The position numbers were made by a program, and so were the translations under genes. The notes beneath the pieces are model-generated. The model made no database searches. It saw only the letters and a list, made by a program, of their open reading frames with translations, and had not been told where the DNA came from. DNA of 64,000 nucleotides from NCBI RefSeq assembly GCF_001402875.1, contig NZ_CP012946.1, positions 186,001-250,000 on the forward strand, written 5' to 3'. This DNA is from Blastochloris viridis (GTDB lineage Bacteria > Pseudomonadota > Alphaproteobacteria > Rhizobiales > Xanthobacteraceae). Shown piece by piece: positions 38,291-50,594 of this stretch (positions are counted from its first letter, which is position 1; each line of letters starts with the position of its first letter).

Positions 38291-38923
38291 ATGTTCCCGT
38301 TCAAAAAATCCGATAACGCCACCACGCTGCCCGGCCGCGCCAGCCCGATCATGACGCCCGGACGCCATGTCGTGTCGGGCCGGCCGCTGGCCGGGCCCTA
38401 CCCCGACGGCATCGAGACCGCGCTGGTCGGGCTCGGCTGCTTCTGGGGTGCCGAGCGGGTGTTCTGGCAAACCCCCGGCGTGTGGGTGACGGCGGTCGGC
38501 TATGCCGGTGGGCTGACGCCCAATCCAACCTATCAGGAGGTGTGCTCCGGCCGCACCGGCCACGCCGAGGTGGTGCTGGTGGCGTACGACCCGGCCCAGC
38601 TCACCTACGAGCGCCTGCTCAAGCTGTTCTTCGAGGCCCACGACCCGACCCAGGGCATGCGCCAGGGCAACGACGTCGGCACGCAGTACCGTTCGGTGAT
38701 CCTGACCGCGAACGAGCGCCAGCGCGCCGCCGCCGAAGCCGCGAAGGCCGCCTACGCGCCGGCGCTGAAGGCCAAGGGATACGGCCCGATCACCACCGAG
38801 ATTGCGCCGGCGGGGCCGTTCTATTTCGCCGAGGACGTTCACCAGCAGTATCTGGCGAAGAATCCGGGCGGCTATTGCGGCCTGGGCGGCACCGGCGTGA
38901 GCTGCGCGGTCGCTGCCGGCTGA
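38291..38923 (+). CDS. msrA: Peptide-methionine (S)-S-oxide reductase MsrA
   Basis: MsrA repairs S-methionine sulfoxide in oxidised proteins. The 210-residue protein has the catalytic Cys50 in [13 protein letters not shown]. It has the substrate segments [27 protein letters not shown] and [23 protein letters not shown]. The C-terminal tail [11 protein letters not shown] provides the resolving cysteines. An extra N-terminal stretch of about 40 residues precedes the core, as in the longer MsrA class. No signal peptide is seen, so it is cytosolic. No msrB is adjacent. Confidence 0.96.
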   Translation: MFPFKKSDNATTLPGRASPIMTPGRHVVSGRPLAGPYPDGIETALVGLGCFWGAERVFWQTPGVWVTAVGYAGGLTPNPTYQEVCSGRTGHAEVVLVAYDPAQLTYERLLKLFFEAHDPTQGMRQGNDVGTQYRSVILTANERQRAAAEAAKAAYAPALKAKGYGPITTEIAPAGPFYFAEDVHQQYLAKNPGGYCGLGGTGVSCAVAAG

Positions 38924-38958
38924 TCAGGCGAACGCGGCCTGATCAGCCGGATTTGGCC

Positions 38959-39651
38959 TCACGCCTCGTCGTCGTCCGGTTCGCTGCGGTCCTGGAACTT
39001 GGCGAACACCTTGGAGAGGTCGACATTGGCGGTGGTCGGCGCCACCGGCTCCGGCTCCGGTTCCGGCACGCGGGTGGTGAGCTCGGCCGGCAGCAGCGTG
39101 GTGCCGCCGACAGTCGGCAACGGCTTTTCCTTGGCGGCGCGCTGCACCTCGAGGTCGAGGTCGATCTGCGAGCACAGCCCCAGCGTCACCGGGTCCATCG
39201 GCTGCAGGTTGACGCTGTTCCAGTGGGTGCGCTCGCGCACCGATTCGATGGTCGACTTGGTGGTGCCGACCAGCCGCATGATCTGGGCGTCCTTCAGCTC
39301 GGAATGGTTGCGCACCAGCCACAGGATGGCGTTGGGGCGATCCTGGCGCTTGGACACCGGGGTGTAGCGCGGCCCGCGCCGGGTCTTGACCTCCGGCACG
39401 CGCACCTTCGATTCCAACAGCTTCAGCCGCCGGCTCGGGTCGGCGACGGCGAGGTCGAGTTCCTCGCGCGACAGCTGGCCGTTGGCGACCGGGTCGAGCC
39501 CCTTGATGCCCTGGGCGGCCTCGCCGTCGGCGACGGCCTTCACCTCCAGCGGATGCAGTTTGCAATAGTCGGCGATCTGGTCGAAGGTCAGCGAGGTATT
39601 TTCGACCAGCCAAACCGCGGTCGCCTTCGGCATCAGAGGAGCGTTGGCCAT
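38959..39651 (-). CDS. trcR: Cell-cycle transcriptional regulator TrcR (DUF1013)
   Basis: A 230-residue protein of the alphaproteobacterial DUF1013 family, annotated as the cell-cycle regulator TrcR. The N-terminal segment MPKATAVWLVENTSLTFDQIADYC resembles a helix-turn-helix. It is followed by AILWLVRNHSELKDAQIMRLVGTTKSTIESVRERTHWN, a second recognition-like helix pair. The C-terminus is acidic (RSEPDDDEA). The ATG at 39651 has AGGAGA 7 bp upstream; a GTG one codon earlier is also possible. It is divergent from ruvC across 238 bp. Confidence 0.88.
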   Translation of the reverse strand: MANAPLMPKATAVWLVENTSLTFDQIADYCKLHPLEVKAVADGEAAQGIKGLDPVANGQLSREELDLAVADPSRRLKLLESKVRVPEVKTRRGPRYTPVSKRQDRPNAILWLVRNHSELKDAQIMRLVGTTKSTIESVRERTHWNSVNLQPMDPVTLGLCSQIDLDLEVQRAAKEKPLPTVGGTTLLPAELTTRVPEPEPEPVAPTTANVDLSKVFAKFQDRSEPDDDEA

Positions 39652-39889
39652 CACACGATCTCCTGGACTCGATCCCGGCTTGTGCCGGACTCAAAAGGGG
39701 TCTGCGCTCCGACCGCCCTTCCGGACGGAGCCCCGCATCGTTCTCGATAGTCGGGATTTGCCGTCACTATAGGGATTGCGCCATGTTTTCGCAATTGCCG
39801 GTGACAGCGCCGGCCCGCCGTTTTCGGCCGGCGCTGGGGCGCACCCAACGTCACCGCGCCGGTGGGCGCGCCGCCGCGCCGGTGCGGTC

Positions 39890-40378
39890 ATGATCCGGAT
39901 TATCGGCATCGACCCTGGCCTGCGCCGCACCGGCTGGGGCGTCATCGCGGTGGACGGCTCCCGCCTCAGCTTCATCGCCTGCGGCACCATCACCTCCGAC
40001 GGCAACGACAGCCTGGCCGAGCGGCTCGCCATGCTGCACGACGGCCTGGTCGAGGTGATCGAAGCCCACCGCCCGCACGAGGCGGCGGTGGAGGACACCT
40101 TCGTCAACAAGGACGCGGTGGCGACGCTGAAGCTCGGCCAGGCCCGCGGCATCGCGCTGCTGGTGCCGGCGAAGGCCGGGCTCAGCGTTGCCGAATACGC
40201 CCCCAACCTGATCAAGAAGTCGGTGGTCGGCGTCGGCCACGCCGACAAGGCCCAGGTCCAGGCCATGATCAAGGTGCTGTTGCCGAAGGCCGAGCTGCCG
40301 AGCGCGGACGCCGCCGACGCGCTGGCGGTGGCGGTGACCCACGCCCACCACCGCACCGCCCGCAAGCTGGCGGGGTGA
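39890..40378 (+). CDS. ruvC: Holliday junction resolvase RuvC
   Basis: RuvC cuts Holliday junctions during recombinational repair. The 162-residue protein has the four acidic catalytic residues of the family: Asp8 ([13 protein letters not shown]), Glu68 (AAVEDTF), Asp140 and Asp143 ([11 protein letters not shown]). [17 protein letters not shown] is the conserved DNA-binding helix. It is slightly shorter than E. coli RuvC (173). The ATG at 39890 is the natural start. ruvA follows 106 bp downstream in the same direction. Confidence 0.97.
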   Translation: MIRIIGIDPGLRRTGWGVIAVDGSRLSFIACGTITSDGNDSLAERLAMLHDGLVEVIEAHRPHEAAVEDTFVNKDAVATLKLGQARGIALLVPAKAGLSVAEYAPNLIKKSVVGVGHADKAQVQAMIKVLLPKAELPSADAADALAVAVTHAHHRTARKLAG

Positions 40379-40484
40379 ACGCTTGCCGGCGGCCTGGCCG
40401 CGGTGGCATTGATGCCGCGTCGTCTCCGGCGGCGCGAGGGCGGCGCGGGACGACGCCACCAGGTTCGGCCGGCGGGGCGCAAGG

Positions 40485-41102
40485 ATGATCGGCAAGCTCA
40501 AGGGCACCATCGATTCCTACGGCGAGGATTTCGTCATCGTCGACGTCGGCGGCGTCGGCTATCAGGTCCACTGCTCGACCCGCACCCTGCAGGCGCTGCC
40601 GGCGGTCGGCGAGGCGGCGACGCTGTCGATCGACACCTTCGTGCGCGAGGACCAGATCCGGCTGTTCGGCTTTGCCTCCGACAGCGAGCGCGAATGGTTC
40701 CGGCTGCTGCAGACGGTGCAGGGCATCGGCACCAAGGTGGCGCTCGCCATCCTGTCGACCCTGAAGGCGTCCGACCTCGCCGGCGCCATCGCGCTCGGCG
40801 ACAAGGCGATGGTCGCGCGTGCCCCCGGCGTCGGCCCCAAGGTCGCCGCGCGCATCTGCGCCGAGTTGAAGGACCGGGCGCCGGCCTTCGCCGGCATCGA
40901 CCCCGCCGTGAGCCGGCTTTCCGGCGCGCTCGAGGACGCCCGCGCGCCGGCGGCGGTGGCCGACGCAGTGTCGGCGCTGGTCAATCTCGGCTACGGCCAG
41001 CCGCAGGCGGCGGCGGCCATCGCCGCGGCGGTGAAGGAGGCCGGCGAGGGCGCCGAAACCGCCAGGCTGATCCGCCTCGGCCTCAAGGAACTGGCGAAAT
41101 AG
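40485..41102 (+). CDS. ruvA: Holliday junction DNA helicase subunit RuvA
   Basis: RuvA binds four-way junctions and loads the RuvB motor. The 205-residue protein starts [31 protein letters not shown] (OB domain). It has the helix-hairpin-helix pair with [13 protein letters not shown] and [18 protein letters not shown], and a C-terminal RuvB-binding domain ([17 protein letters not shown]). The usual next gene, ruvB, is absent here: a dispersed repeat and a converging ATPase gene follow instead. Confidence 0.97.
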   Translation: MIGKLKGTIDSYGEDFVIVDVGGVGYQVHCSTRTLQALPAVGEAATLSIDTFVREDQIRLFGFASDSEREWFRLLQTVQGIGTKVALAILSTLKASDLAGAIALGDKAMVARAPGVGPKVAARICAELKDRAPAFAGIDPAVSRLSGALEDARAPAAVADAVSALVNLGYGQPQAAAAIAAAVKEAGEGAETARLIRLGLKELAK

Positions 41103-41113
41103 AGAAACGCGAC

Positions 41114-41160
41114 GTCTCGGCGAACGGACGGCGACACACCGGCCGGTCGGCCGGATTCCG
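41114..41160 (+). repeat. Dispersed TTTCGGCGACCGGA repeat, copy 3
   Basis: It reads GTCTCGGCGAACGGACGGCG, then ACACACCGGCCGGTCGG, then CCGGATTCCG, closest to the copy at 60630-60716. It starts 12 bp after the ruvA stop, where ruvB would be expected. Confidence 0.65.
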
Positions 41161-41252
41161 TCAGCGGCCCCTGCGCCAGCATCCGGGGCGGTCGGAACAG
41201 GATGCCCGCGACGAATGCAGGCGTGACGAGGCAAGGCTTTGCGCCGTCGGAC

Positions 41253-44200
41253 TCACAGCCGGACGATCGCGACCTCGCCCGGCAGCGCCCGCTCGGCGCA
41301 GCCTGCGACGTGCTCGTGGTGGGTGAACACGATCACCTGGGTCAGCGCGCCCAGTTCGCTCAGCGCCCTCAGGCCGCATTCGGTGCGCCGCTCGTCGAAG
41401 CTGACGAACAGATCGTCGGCGATGAACGGCAGCGGCGTCGCCCGCCGGGCGTGCTCCTCAATGGCGGCGATGCGCAGCGCCAGGAACAATTGGTCGGCGG
41501 TGCCCTCCGACAACGCCTCGACCGCCACCGGCCGGCCCTGGCGCAGCGTTGCCAGCCGCGGCGGATCAGCGTCGTAATCGACGCCGATGCCGCTCCAGTG
41601 CCCGTCGGTCAGCGCCGCGAACAGCCGCGAGGCGCGCTCGACGATCGGGCTCTGGTGGCGCTCGCGGTAGCGGTCCATCGCCACGCTGAGCAGCCGCGCG
41701 GCGACGTGATCGCGGGTGAAGCGCTCGACCGCCGCGGCGATCTCGGCCACCGCATCCTGTTCCTCCTGCGCGGCGCGGGTGGCGCCCTCGCGCTGCTCCA
41801 GCGCGTCCAGCGCGCCGCGGGCTCTGGTATCGTGCTCGATCGCCTGATCGCGCGCCGCACGCGCGGCGGCGTGGGCGGCGTCGGCCTCGGCGGCGCGGCG
41901 GGCGAGCGCCTCGTCGTCGTGGCCGGCGACGGCGGTGCGCAGCTCGTCCTCGCCGCGGTCGCCGGCGTCCTCGGCGAGCCGGGCCCGCGCCTCGGTCAGG
42001 CGCCGGGTCGCGGCCGCTGCCGCTGCGAGCCGTTCGATCAGCGGCGGCAGCGCCTCCGGCCGGTCGAGCCCGGCCTGCGCCACCACCGCGGCCACCGCGC
42101 TCTCCGCGCGCGTCCGCGCCGCCTCGGCGGCAATCAGCGCGCCGCGCCGCGCCGCCAGCGCCTCGGCGGCGGCATCGGCCTTGGCGCGCGCCTGCTTGGC
42201 CATCTCCAGCCGCGCCTTGAGCCGCCGCACCGCGGCAAACCCATCCTCGTCCGCCTGGCGTCCGCCGGTCTGTGCCACCAGGTCGTCGACCCGCGCCGCG
42301 AATGCCGCCTTGTCGCGCTCGATGCCATCGATGCGGTGCTCGGCGGTGGCGAGCGCGGTGGCGAGCGCGGGCGCCTCGCGCCATAGATCGAGCGCGGCGC
42401 GCGCCTCCTCGGCGGCGGCGTCGGCGCGCACCGCAAGGCGCGGAAAGAGGTCAGCGGCCTCCGCCGCCGCCGCCTGCTGCTGGTCGGCGAGGTCGCGCTC
42501 GCGCGTGGTGACGTCCGCCGCGCGCGCCTCGAGCAGCTTGAGGTCGCGTTCGTGCTCGCGGGCGTCGCGGAAACGGCGCTCCAGCGCCTCGACCGCCGCG
42601 CGCAGGTCGGCCATCCGCAGCGGCGCCTCGCCGAGCGCGGCAAGGCCAAGCTCGGCCCGCAGCCGCTCGGCTTCGGCGCGGTCCCACCGCACCGCCTCGC
42701 GGGCGGCCTCGGCCGCCGCCGCGTCCTGGCGCAGGGTTTCGCGGGCCGCCAGCACCGCCTGGGCCTCGCGCAGCACGGCAAGCGCGGCATCGTCAGCCGG
42801 CAAAACAGGCCCGCCAGCCCACAGCGTCCGCCACGCCGCGCCGGTGGCGGCGAGCCTGGCGCCCGCCTCTTTGAGCCGCCGCTGCGCCGCGTCGAGCTGG
42901 ACCCCGAGGTCGGCGATCTTGAGTTCGGCCTGGGCCAGCTCGGCCAGCCTCTGGGTCTCGGTCTGGCGCTCGTCGGCCAGGCGGTCGGCATCGAGCATGG
43001 CATGGTCGAGGTCGCGGGCGGCGTCGCGGTCGGCCGCTGCCGCTGCCCGCTCGCCCAACGCCAGCGGCCGCACCTGCATCCACAACTGGTCGCGGCTGCG
43101 GCGGGCGGCGGCGATGGCGGCCTCGGTCGGCATCGGCCGGCCGCCGGTCAGCACCGCCAGCCGCGCCGTTGCCTGGGCGAGCTGGTCTTCCAGCTGGCGC
43201 AGGCTATCGGTTTGCCGGCTTACGATCTCCTCTGCCGCGCGCACCGCGCGCAGCGCCGCTTCGGCCGCCGCAGTCGCCGGCAGCGCGATGGCGGCCAGCG
43301 CCGCGGCGTCGGCGGTACCGAGGCCGAGCCGGCCGACCCGCTCGGCCAGGGCGTCGCGGCCGGCGGCGAGGCGGTGGTCGGCCAGCCGCAGCGCGCGCTC
43401 GCGCTCCTCGGCGCCGTCGAGCGCATCGAGCCGGCGGCGGGCCGGCGTGGGGTCGGCGACGTGGCCGAGCCCGGCCCGCGCCGCGGCCGCTTTGCGGTGT
43501 TCCTCGGCGAGCTTGGCGCGGTCGCTCGCCAGTGTCTCCGCCAGCGCGGCCGTGGCGGCGAGGCGGCCGACCAGCCGCTCGGCCCGGGCCAGCAGCGGCG
43601 GGCCGGGCAGGCGCGCGCGCAGCGCGGCGACCTCGGCGAGGCCGAGGCCCTTGGCGATGGCGTCGAGCCTGGCGCCGGCCTCAGCCGCCTCGGTGCGGCG
43701 GTTGGACAGGCTCTTCACCTCCTTCTCGACCGCGGCGCGCTCCTCGTCCAACGCCGCGATCGGCGCGGCGACGGCGAGAATGGCGTCGTCGACCGCGATG
43801 GCCGCGCACGCCGCCGCAGCGTCCGCCTCCTCGCCGGCGGCGCGGGCGCAGGTCTCGCCCGCCGTGGCCAGCGCGGCGAGCAGGCGCTGCGTCTCCTCGC
43901 AGAACCCGGTCGCGAGCTGCGGCAGCGCGCCTTGCCGGTCGAGCACGGCCTGCTCGGCGTCGATGATGCGCAGCTCCTTGGCGGCGCGCGCGAACGCCTG
44001 CGCCCGCCGCAGCGCCAGCCCGGCCTCGATCTCGGCCGCCACCGCCACCGCCCGCGCCTGCGCCGCCCGCTCGGCCTCCTCGCGCTCGGCCCGGACCTCG
44101 TCGACCTTGAGCTCGGTCTCGCGCACCCGGCGCTGCGCCGCGGCGCGCTTGTCGAGGGCGCGGTAGAACGCATTGCTGGCGGTCCTGCGGCCGGGGTTGA

Positions 44201-44714
44201 AGGTCTGGGCCGCCGCCTCGCGGAAGCGCTCGCGCAGCGCCGCGATGCGGCTGAGGCCCGGCGCGGCGGCAAACAGGGTGTCGGCGAGGTCGCCGCCGCC
44301 GGCCAGCAGCTTGCGGCCGCCCTCGCGCAGGCGGGCCTGGTCGAGGCCGAAGATGTCGAGGAAGGCGCGGCGGTCGTGGGCGCCGAGGAACGGCGCCAGG
44401 CAATCGTCGGCGAGCGGCGCCTCGCTGACGGGATCGACCAGCGCGGCGGCGCGGCGCTTCAGCCGCGTGAACGACAACTCCCGGCCATCGCCGCCCGCCA
44501 CCGTGGCGGTGAGGCGCATCGCCTTGTAGTCGTGCAGGAAGTTGAAGCGCGAGCGCTCCTCGATGCCGAACAGCGCGTCGGCCACCGCAGCGAGCGCGGT
44601 GGTCTTGCCGGCCTCGTTGGCGCCGAGAATGACGGTCAGGCGAGCGTCGCCGAACGCCAGCCGGCGGTCGGTGAAGCAGCCGTAGCGATCGAGGCCGAGG
44701 GTCTTGAACCTCAT
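41253..44714 (-). CDS. Rad50/SbcC-like AAA ATPase, YhaN family
   Basis: A 1,153-residue SMC-like ATPase. The head has Walker A GANEAGKTT (31-39) after KTLGLDRYGCFTD. Long alanine- and arginine-rich coiled coils fill roughly residues 200-950. The second half-head has the signature VEALSEGTADQLFLALRIA and Walker B FIADDLFVSFDERR. This layout matches YhaN (AAA_27) rather than SbcC; no zinc-hook CxxC is obvious. The partner is the metallophosphoesterase gene just upstream, overlapping by 4 bp (44711-44714). Together they probably form an Mre11/Rad50-type complex acting on DNA ends. The ATG at 44714 starts MRFKTLGLDR. Confidence 0.88.
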   Translation of the reverse strand: MRFKTLGLDRYGCFTDRRLAFGDARLTVILGANEAGKTTALAAVADALFGIEERSRFNFLHDYKAMRLTATVAGGDGRELSFTRLKRRAAALVDPVSEAPLADDCLAPFLGAHDRRAFLDIFGLDQARLREGGRKLLAGGGDLADTLFAAAPGLSRIAALRERFREAAAQTFNPGRRTASNAFYRALDKRAAAQRRVRETELKVDEVRAEREEAERAAQARAVAVAAEIEAGLALRRAQAFARAAKELRIIDAEQAVLDRQGALPQLATGFCEETQRLLAALATAGETCARAAGEEADAAAACAAIAVDDAILAVAAPIAALDEERAAVEKEVKSLSNRRTEAAEAGARLDAIAKGLGLAEVAALRARLPGPPLLARAERLVGRLAATAALAETLASDRAKLAEEHRKAAAARAGLGHVADPTPARRRLDALDGAEERERALRLADHRLAAGRDALAERVGRLGLGTADAAALAAIALPATAAAEAALRAVRAAEEIVSRQTDSLRQLEDQLAQATARLAVLTGGRPMPTEAAIAAARRSRDQLWMQVRPLALGERAAAAADRDAARDLDHAMLDADRLADERQTETQRLAELAQAELKIADLGVQLDAAQRRLKEAGARLAATGAAWRTLWAGGPVLPADDAALAVLREAQAVLAARETLRQDAAAAEAAREAVRWDRAEAERLRAELGLAALGEAPLRMADLRAAVEALERRFRDAREHERDLKLLEARAADVTTRERDLADQQQAAAAEAADLFPRLAVRADAAAEEARAALDLWREAPALATALATAEHRIDGIERDKAAFAARVDDLVAQTGGRQADEDGFAAVRRLKARLEMAKQARAKADAAAEALAARRGALIAAEAARTRAESAVAAVVAQAGLDRPEALPPLIERLAAAAAATRRLTEARARLAEDAGDRGEDELRTAVAGHDDEALARRAAEADAAHAAARAARDQAIEHDTRARGALDALEQREGATRAAQEEQDAVAEIAAAVERFTRDHVAARLLSVAMDRYRERHQSPIVERASRLFAALTDGHWSGIGVDYDADPPRLATLRQGRPVAVEALSEGTADQLFLALRIAAIEEHARRATPLPFIADDLFVSFDERRTECGLRALSELGALTQVIVFTHHEHVAGCAERALPGEVAIVRL

Positions 44715-45970
44715 GCGCCGGGCTCCATCGCGCCGGCGCCGTCGACCGCGGCGAGTACCGCGTCGGCCGCCGCCTCGACCGCGTCGGCGGCGTCGCTGTC
44801 CAGGGCGCCCAGCCCGAGCAGATGGAGCGCCTCGTCCGGGGTGCGGGCGCGCAGCTCGCCGAGCACGCGGGCGATGTCGGCGCGGAACGCCGGGTCGGCT
44901 GCCACCGCCGCGACGATGTCGTCGAAGCCGGTGATCGCCGCCATCGCCGGTGCGCGGCAGGGGCCGCGGGTGGCGACGCGGACTTTCTCGATCAGCACGT
45001 CGCCGACCTCCCATGCCAGCGCCTGCAGCTCCTCGCCGAGCTGGGCGGACTGGGTCGAGAAGTGGGCGTGAAGCGCGCTCTCGCCGGTGAGCGTCAGCCG
45101 CAGCGCCAGCGGCCGGCCGTCCGCCGCGGCGCGGGCGCTGGCGATCGCCTCGCGGGCGAGCCGCTCGAACGCCGCCGGCGCGGCGATGCCGGTGAGGTCG
45201 AGCGCGACGTGATCGAACCGCGCCGCATCCAGCGTCAGCGCCTCAAGCCCGGCGACGCGGCCGTCCACCACCCGCACCAAGGTCGCGCCCTTCGCCCCGG
45301 TCTCGCGGGCATGGCGGCCCTGCAGATTGCCGGGGAACACGATGAACGGCTCGGTTGCCACCACCTCGCGGGCGTGGACGTGGCCGAGCGCCCAATAGTC
45401 GTAGCCGGGCCGCTGCAAATCCTCGAGCTGGCACGGCGCGTAGACGTCATGGCCGTCGCGGCCGGTGAGCGAGGTGTGCAGCACGCCGATGTTGAACCAG
45501 CCCGGCACGGCGGCGGGGTATTGGCGCGCGACATTGTCGGTGACGGAGCGGCTGGCGAAACCGCGGCCGTGCAGCACCACCCCCAGCTCATCGATCCGGA
45601 CGCTTTCCACCGTGCGCACCGAGAACGGGTGGACGTTGGTCGGCAGCGGCAGGCTCTTGGTGATGACCGACTCGGCGTCGTGGTTGCCGCGCAGCACGAA
45701 CACCCGGATGCCGGCGCGCGCCAGCCGCCCCATCTGGCGCACGAACGCCTGGCCGGTGGCGTAGTCCTTCCAGTCGCCGTCGTAGAGGTCGCCGGCGATG
45801 ACGACGAAAGCGACCTGCTCGGCGATGGCGGCCGCGACCAGGTTTTCCAGCGCCCGGCGCGAGGCCTCGACGAAGGCGTCGGCGATCTCGCCGCGGCGGG
45901 CGAGGCCGCGCAGCGGGCTGTCGAGGTGGAGGTCGGCGGCGTGGAGAAATTGGAAGGTGGAACCCGACAT
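44711..45970 (-). CDS. Metallophosphoesterase DNA repair nuclease, YhaO/Mre11-like
   Basis: A 419-residue calcineurin-type nuclease. The Mre11 phosphodiesterase motifs are in order: HAADLHLDSPLRG, VIAGDLYDGDW, LRGNHDAES, GVLHTSLTGRDGHD and GHVHAREV. A C-terminal capping domain of about 170 residues follows. Family members process DNA ends with an SMC-like ATPase; here that is the downstream YhaN-type gene, which overlaps by 4 bp. The reading frame continues far upstream (to 47068) into the MFS gene's antisense, but the real start is ATG 45970 (MSGSTFQFLHAADLH). Confidence 0.9.
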   Translation of the reverse strand: MSGSTFQFLHAADLHLDSPLRGLARRGEIADAFVEASRRALENLVAAAIAEQVAFVVIAGDLYDGDWKDYATGQAFVRQMGRLARAGIRVFVLRGNHDAESVITKSLPLPTNVHPFSVRTVESVRIDELGVVLHGRGFASRSVTDNVARQYPAAVPGWFNIGVLHTSLTGRDGHDVYAPCQLEDLQRPGYDYWALGHVHAREVVATEPFIVFPGNLQGRHARETGAKGATLVRVVDGRVAGLEALTLDAARFDHVALDLTGIAAPAAFERLAREAIASARAAADGRPLALRLTLTGESALHAHFSTQSAQLGEELQALAWEVGDVLIEKVRVATRGPCRAPAMAAITGFDDIVAAVAADPAFRADIARVLGELRARTPDEALHLLGLGALDSDAADAVEAAADAVLAAVDGAGAMEPGA

Positions 45971-46029
45971 GCCGGTGTTTTCGCGTGCGCGGCGGCGTGT
46001 GTCCAGTGACACGCGCACGCGCCGGACTG

Positions 46030-49194
<3,165 letters not shown>

Positions 49195-49503
49195 TCGGGC
49201 ATCCGGCGGCCAGCCGGGGCGACGGCGTTCATCGCCGCGCCCGCGCGCCTGCCGGCCCTCGCCTCAGCCGTTGCGGGCAAGCCGCCGGCCGGGTTTCCTC
49301 GGCGTGTTTATGCCGGGTTTTCCGCCGTCGCGGCGGTGTCGGGCCGCCGGCAGCGGCAGCCACGTACAGGCGATCACGCGCGCGTGATCGCGAAGTGATC
49401 GGTGAGGCGGCGCCACCCAGGCTTGGCCAGCGTTGGACGTGTGAACCGTCCCGGCAGCCGAAGCGACCAAGTTGGGACGGCATAAAATGACAGGGAGACA
49501 GTC
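49195..49503. other. Intergenic region with a perfect 20-bp palindrome
   Basis: A 309-bp gap between guaB and the L,D-transpeptidase gene with no coding signal. The palindrome at 49371-49390 is its one clear feature. Confidence 0.45.
49371..49390. repeat. Perfect 20-bp palindrome CGATCACGCG|CGCGTGATCG
   Basis: Each half is the exact reverse complement of the other. It is followed by a further GTGATC. Similar GATCAC...GTGATC palindromes occur at 53836-53850 and 53901-53915 and, imperfectly, at about 21710-21723. It lies 113 bp before the L,D-transpeptidase start. Confidence 0.75.
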
Positions 49504-50208
49504 ATGCGTCGTTTCGCTCTCGCTTTGGCCGTCACGGCGGCCACCATCGCCACCGCCGGCGCGGCCCCCGGGACCGCCGGCACGCCGCTGCCGCTCGACC
49601 CCGGCAGCTATCGCCAGCTCGCCTTCTTCGACACCTTCAACCGCCCGCCGGTCTATCGCGGGCAGGACAGCTATCGCGAACGGGCGGTCTACCGCGACCC
49701 GTTCGCGACGCGGGAGCCGGACCGCAATTTCTGGCCGTTCGAGCCGCAGCGCGAACGCGGCTCGGCCTCGGTGACCCGCGCCGTGGTGCCCTATTCCGGC
49801 CGCGAGGCGCCGGGAACCATCCTGATCTCGACCGAGCAGCGCCAGCTCTATCTGGTGCAGCCGAACGGCACTGCGCTGCGCTACGCCATCGGCGTCGGCC
49901 GCGACGGCTTCCAGTGGCGCGGCACCCACAGCGTCAGCCGCAAGGAGAAGTGGCCGGACTGGCGCCCGCCGTCCGAGATGCTGCGGCGCCGTCCCGATCT
50001 GCCGCGCTACATGGCCGGCGGCGAGGACAATCCGCTCGGCGCCCGCGCCATCTATCTCGGCTCGACGCTCTACCGCATCCATGGCTCCAACGAGCCGGGC
50101 ACCATCGGGCAGGCGGTGTCGTCGGGCTGCTTCCGCATGCACAATGCCGACGTCATCGACCTCTTTGAGCGGGTGCGGCTCGGTGCCAAGGTGATGGTGA
50201 TGCGTTGA
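49504..50208 (+). CDS. L,D-transpeptidase (YkuD domain), secreted
   Basis: A 234-residue periplasmic enzyme that forms 3-3 peptidoglycan crosslinks or anchors outer-membrane proteins. A Sec signal peptide (MRRFALALAVTAATIATAGA, cleavage near residue 20) is followed by a linker rich in Arg, Tyr and Pro. The YkuD domain starts at ILISTEQRQLYLVQPNGTALRYAIGVG. The catalytic motif is His193 (RIHGSNEP) and Cys209 (VSSGCFRMHN), with the usual 16-residue spacing. The ATG at 49504 has AGGGAGAC upstream. It is not obviously in an operon. Confidence 0.93.
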   Translation: MRRFALALAVTAATIATAGAAPGTAGTPLPLDPGSYRQLAFFDTFNRPPVYRGQDSYRERAVYRDPFATREPDRNFWPFEPQRERGSASVTRAVVPYSGREAPGTILISTEQRQLYLVQPNGTALRYAIGVGRDGFQWRGTHSVSRKEKWPDWRPPSEMLRRRPDLPRYMAGGEDNPLGARAIYLGSTLYRIHGSNEPGTIGQAVSSGCFRMHNADVIDLFERVRLGAKVMVMR

Positions 50209-50223
50209 TACCCCGGCGTGCTC

Positions 50224-50267
50224 TCGTCGTCCCGGGTAAGGGCCGAAGGCCCGCGACCCGGGATCGT
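50224..50267. repeat. REP-like palindromic repeat, copy 4
   Basis: The arms TCGTCGTCCCGGGTAAGGGCC and GGCCCGCGACCCGGGATCG flank GAA. It is the same family as 2907-2951, starting 15 bp past the L,D-transpeptidase stop codon. Confidence 0.75.
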
Positions 50268-50315
50268 GCGCAGAACACGTCACCTCTCCCGCCAACGGTC
50301 CCGGCGCGGCGCTTT

Positions 50316-50465
50316 GCGCCGTCCGGCGTCCAAAGCCGGCCGGCCCCCGGCGGGAGACCTGGCGCCGTCGTCCGCAGCGGTGCGGCATCGCTGGCGCTGC
50401 CGGTGCCGGAAACGTCGCGGATCATGGGTTCGGAGTCTCAGCTTCGCTTCGCCCGGAACGACCGG
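50316..50465 (-). repeat. ~160-bp dispersed repeat, copy 2
   Basis: Read on the minus strand it starts CCGGTCGTTCCGGGCGAAGC and continues through AGCTGAGACTCCGAACCCAT exactly as in 27915-28077, then diverges gradually. The two copies are inverted relative to each other, 22 kb apart. Confidence 0.8.
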
Positions 50466-50594
50466 GGGTTCGCGGCGCTTCGCGCCGTCCGGGACAATGG
50501 CCGGCGTGGAAACCCCGCCCCCTGGCGCACTGCCTGCGATCTTTGGCCACGATGTTTGCCTTGATCTTTCGCGCCCGCGCCGCGACAGAGGGAC

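Larger units (their letters stand above)
50209..50594. other. Repeat-filled intergenic region
   Basis: A 386-bp gap between the L,D-transpeptidase and RsmB-type genes. It holds a REP-like palindrome (50224-50267) and an inverted copy of the ~160-bp repeat (50316-50465). The last 100 bp before 50595 should hold the promoter of the methyltransferase gene. Confidence 0.65.

Noticed and set aside
42552..45071. Very long plus-strand open frame (over 800 codons) opposite the YhaN-like gene
   Set aside because: In DNA near 70% GC, antisense frames of real genes rarely hit stops. The translation is Arg/Gly/Gln-rich with no family pattern, while the minus strand has clear ATPase motifs.
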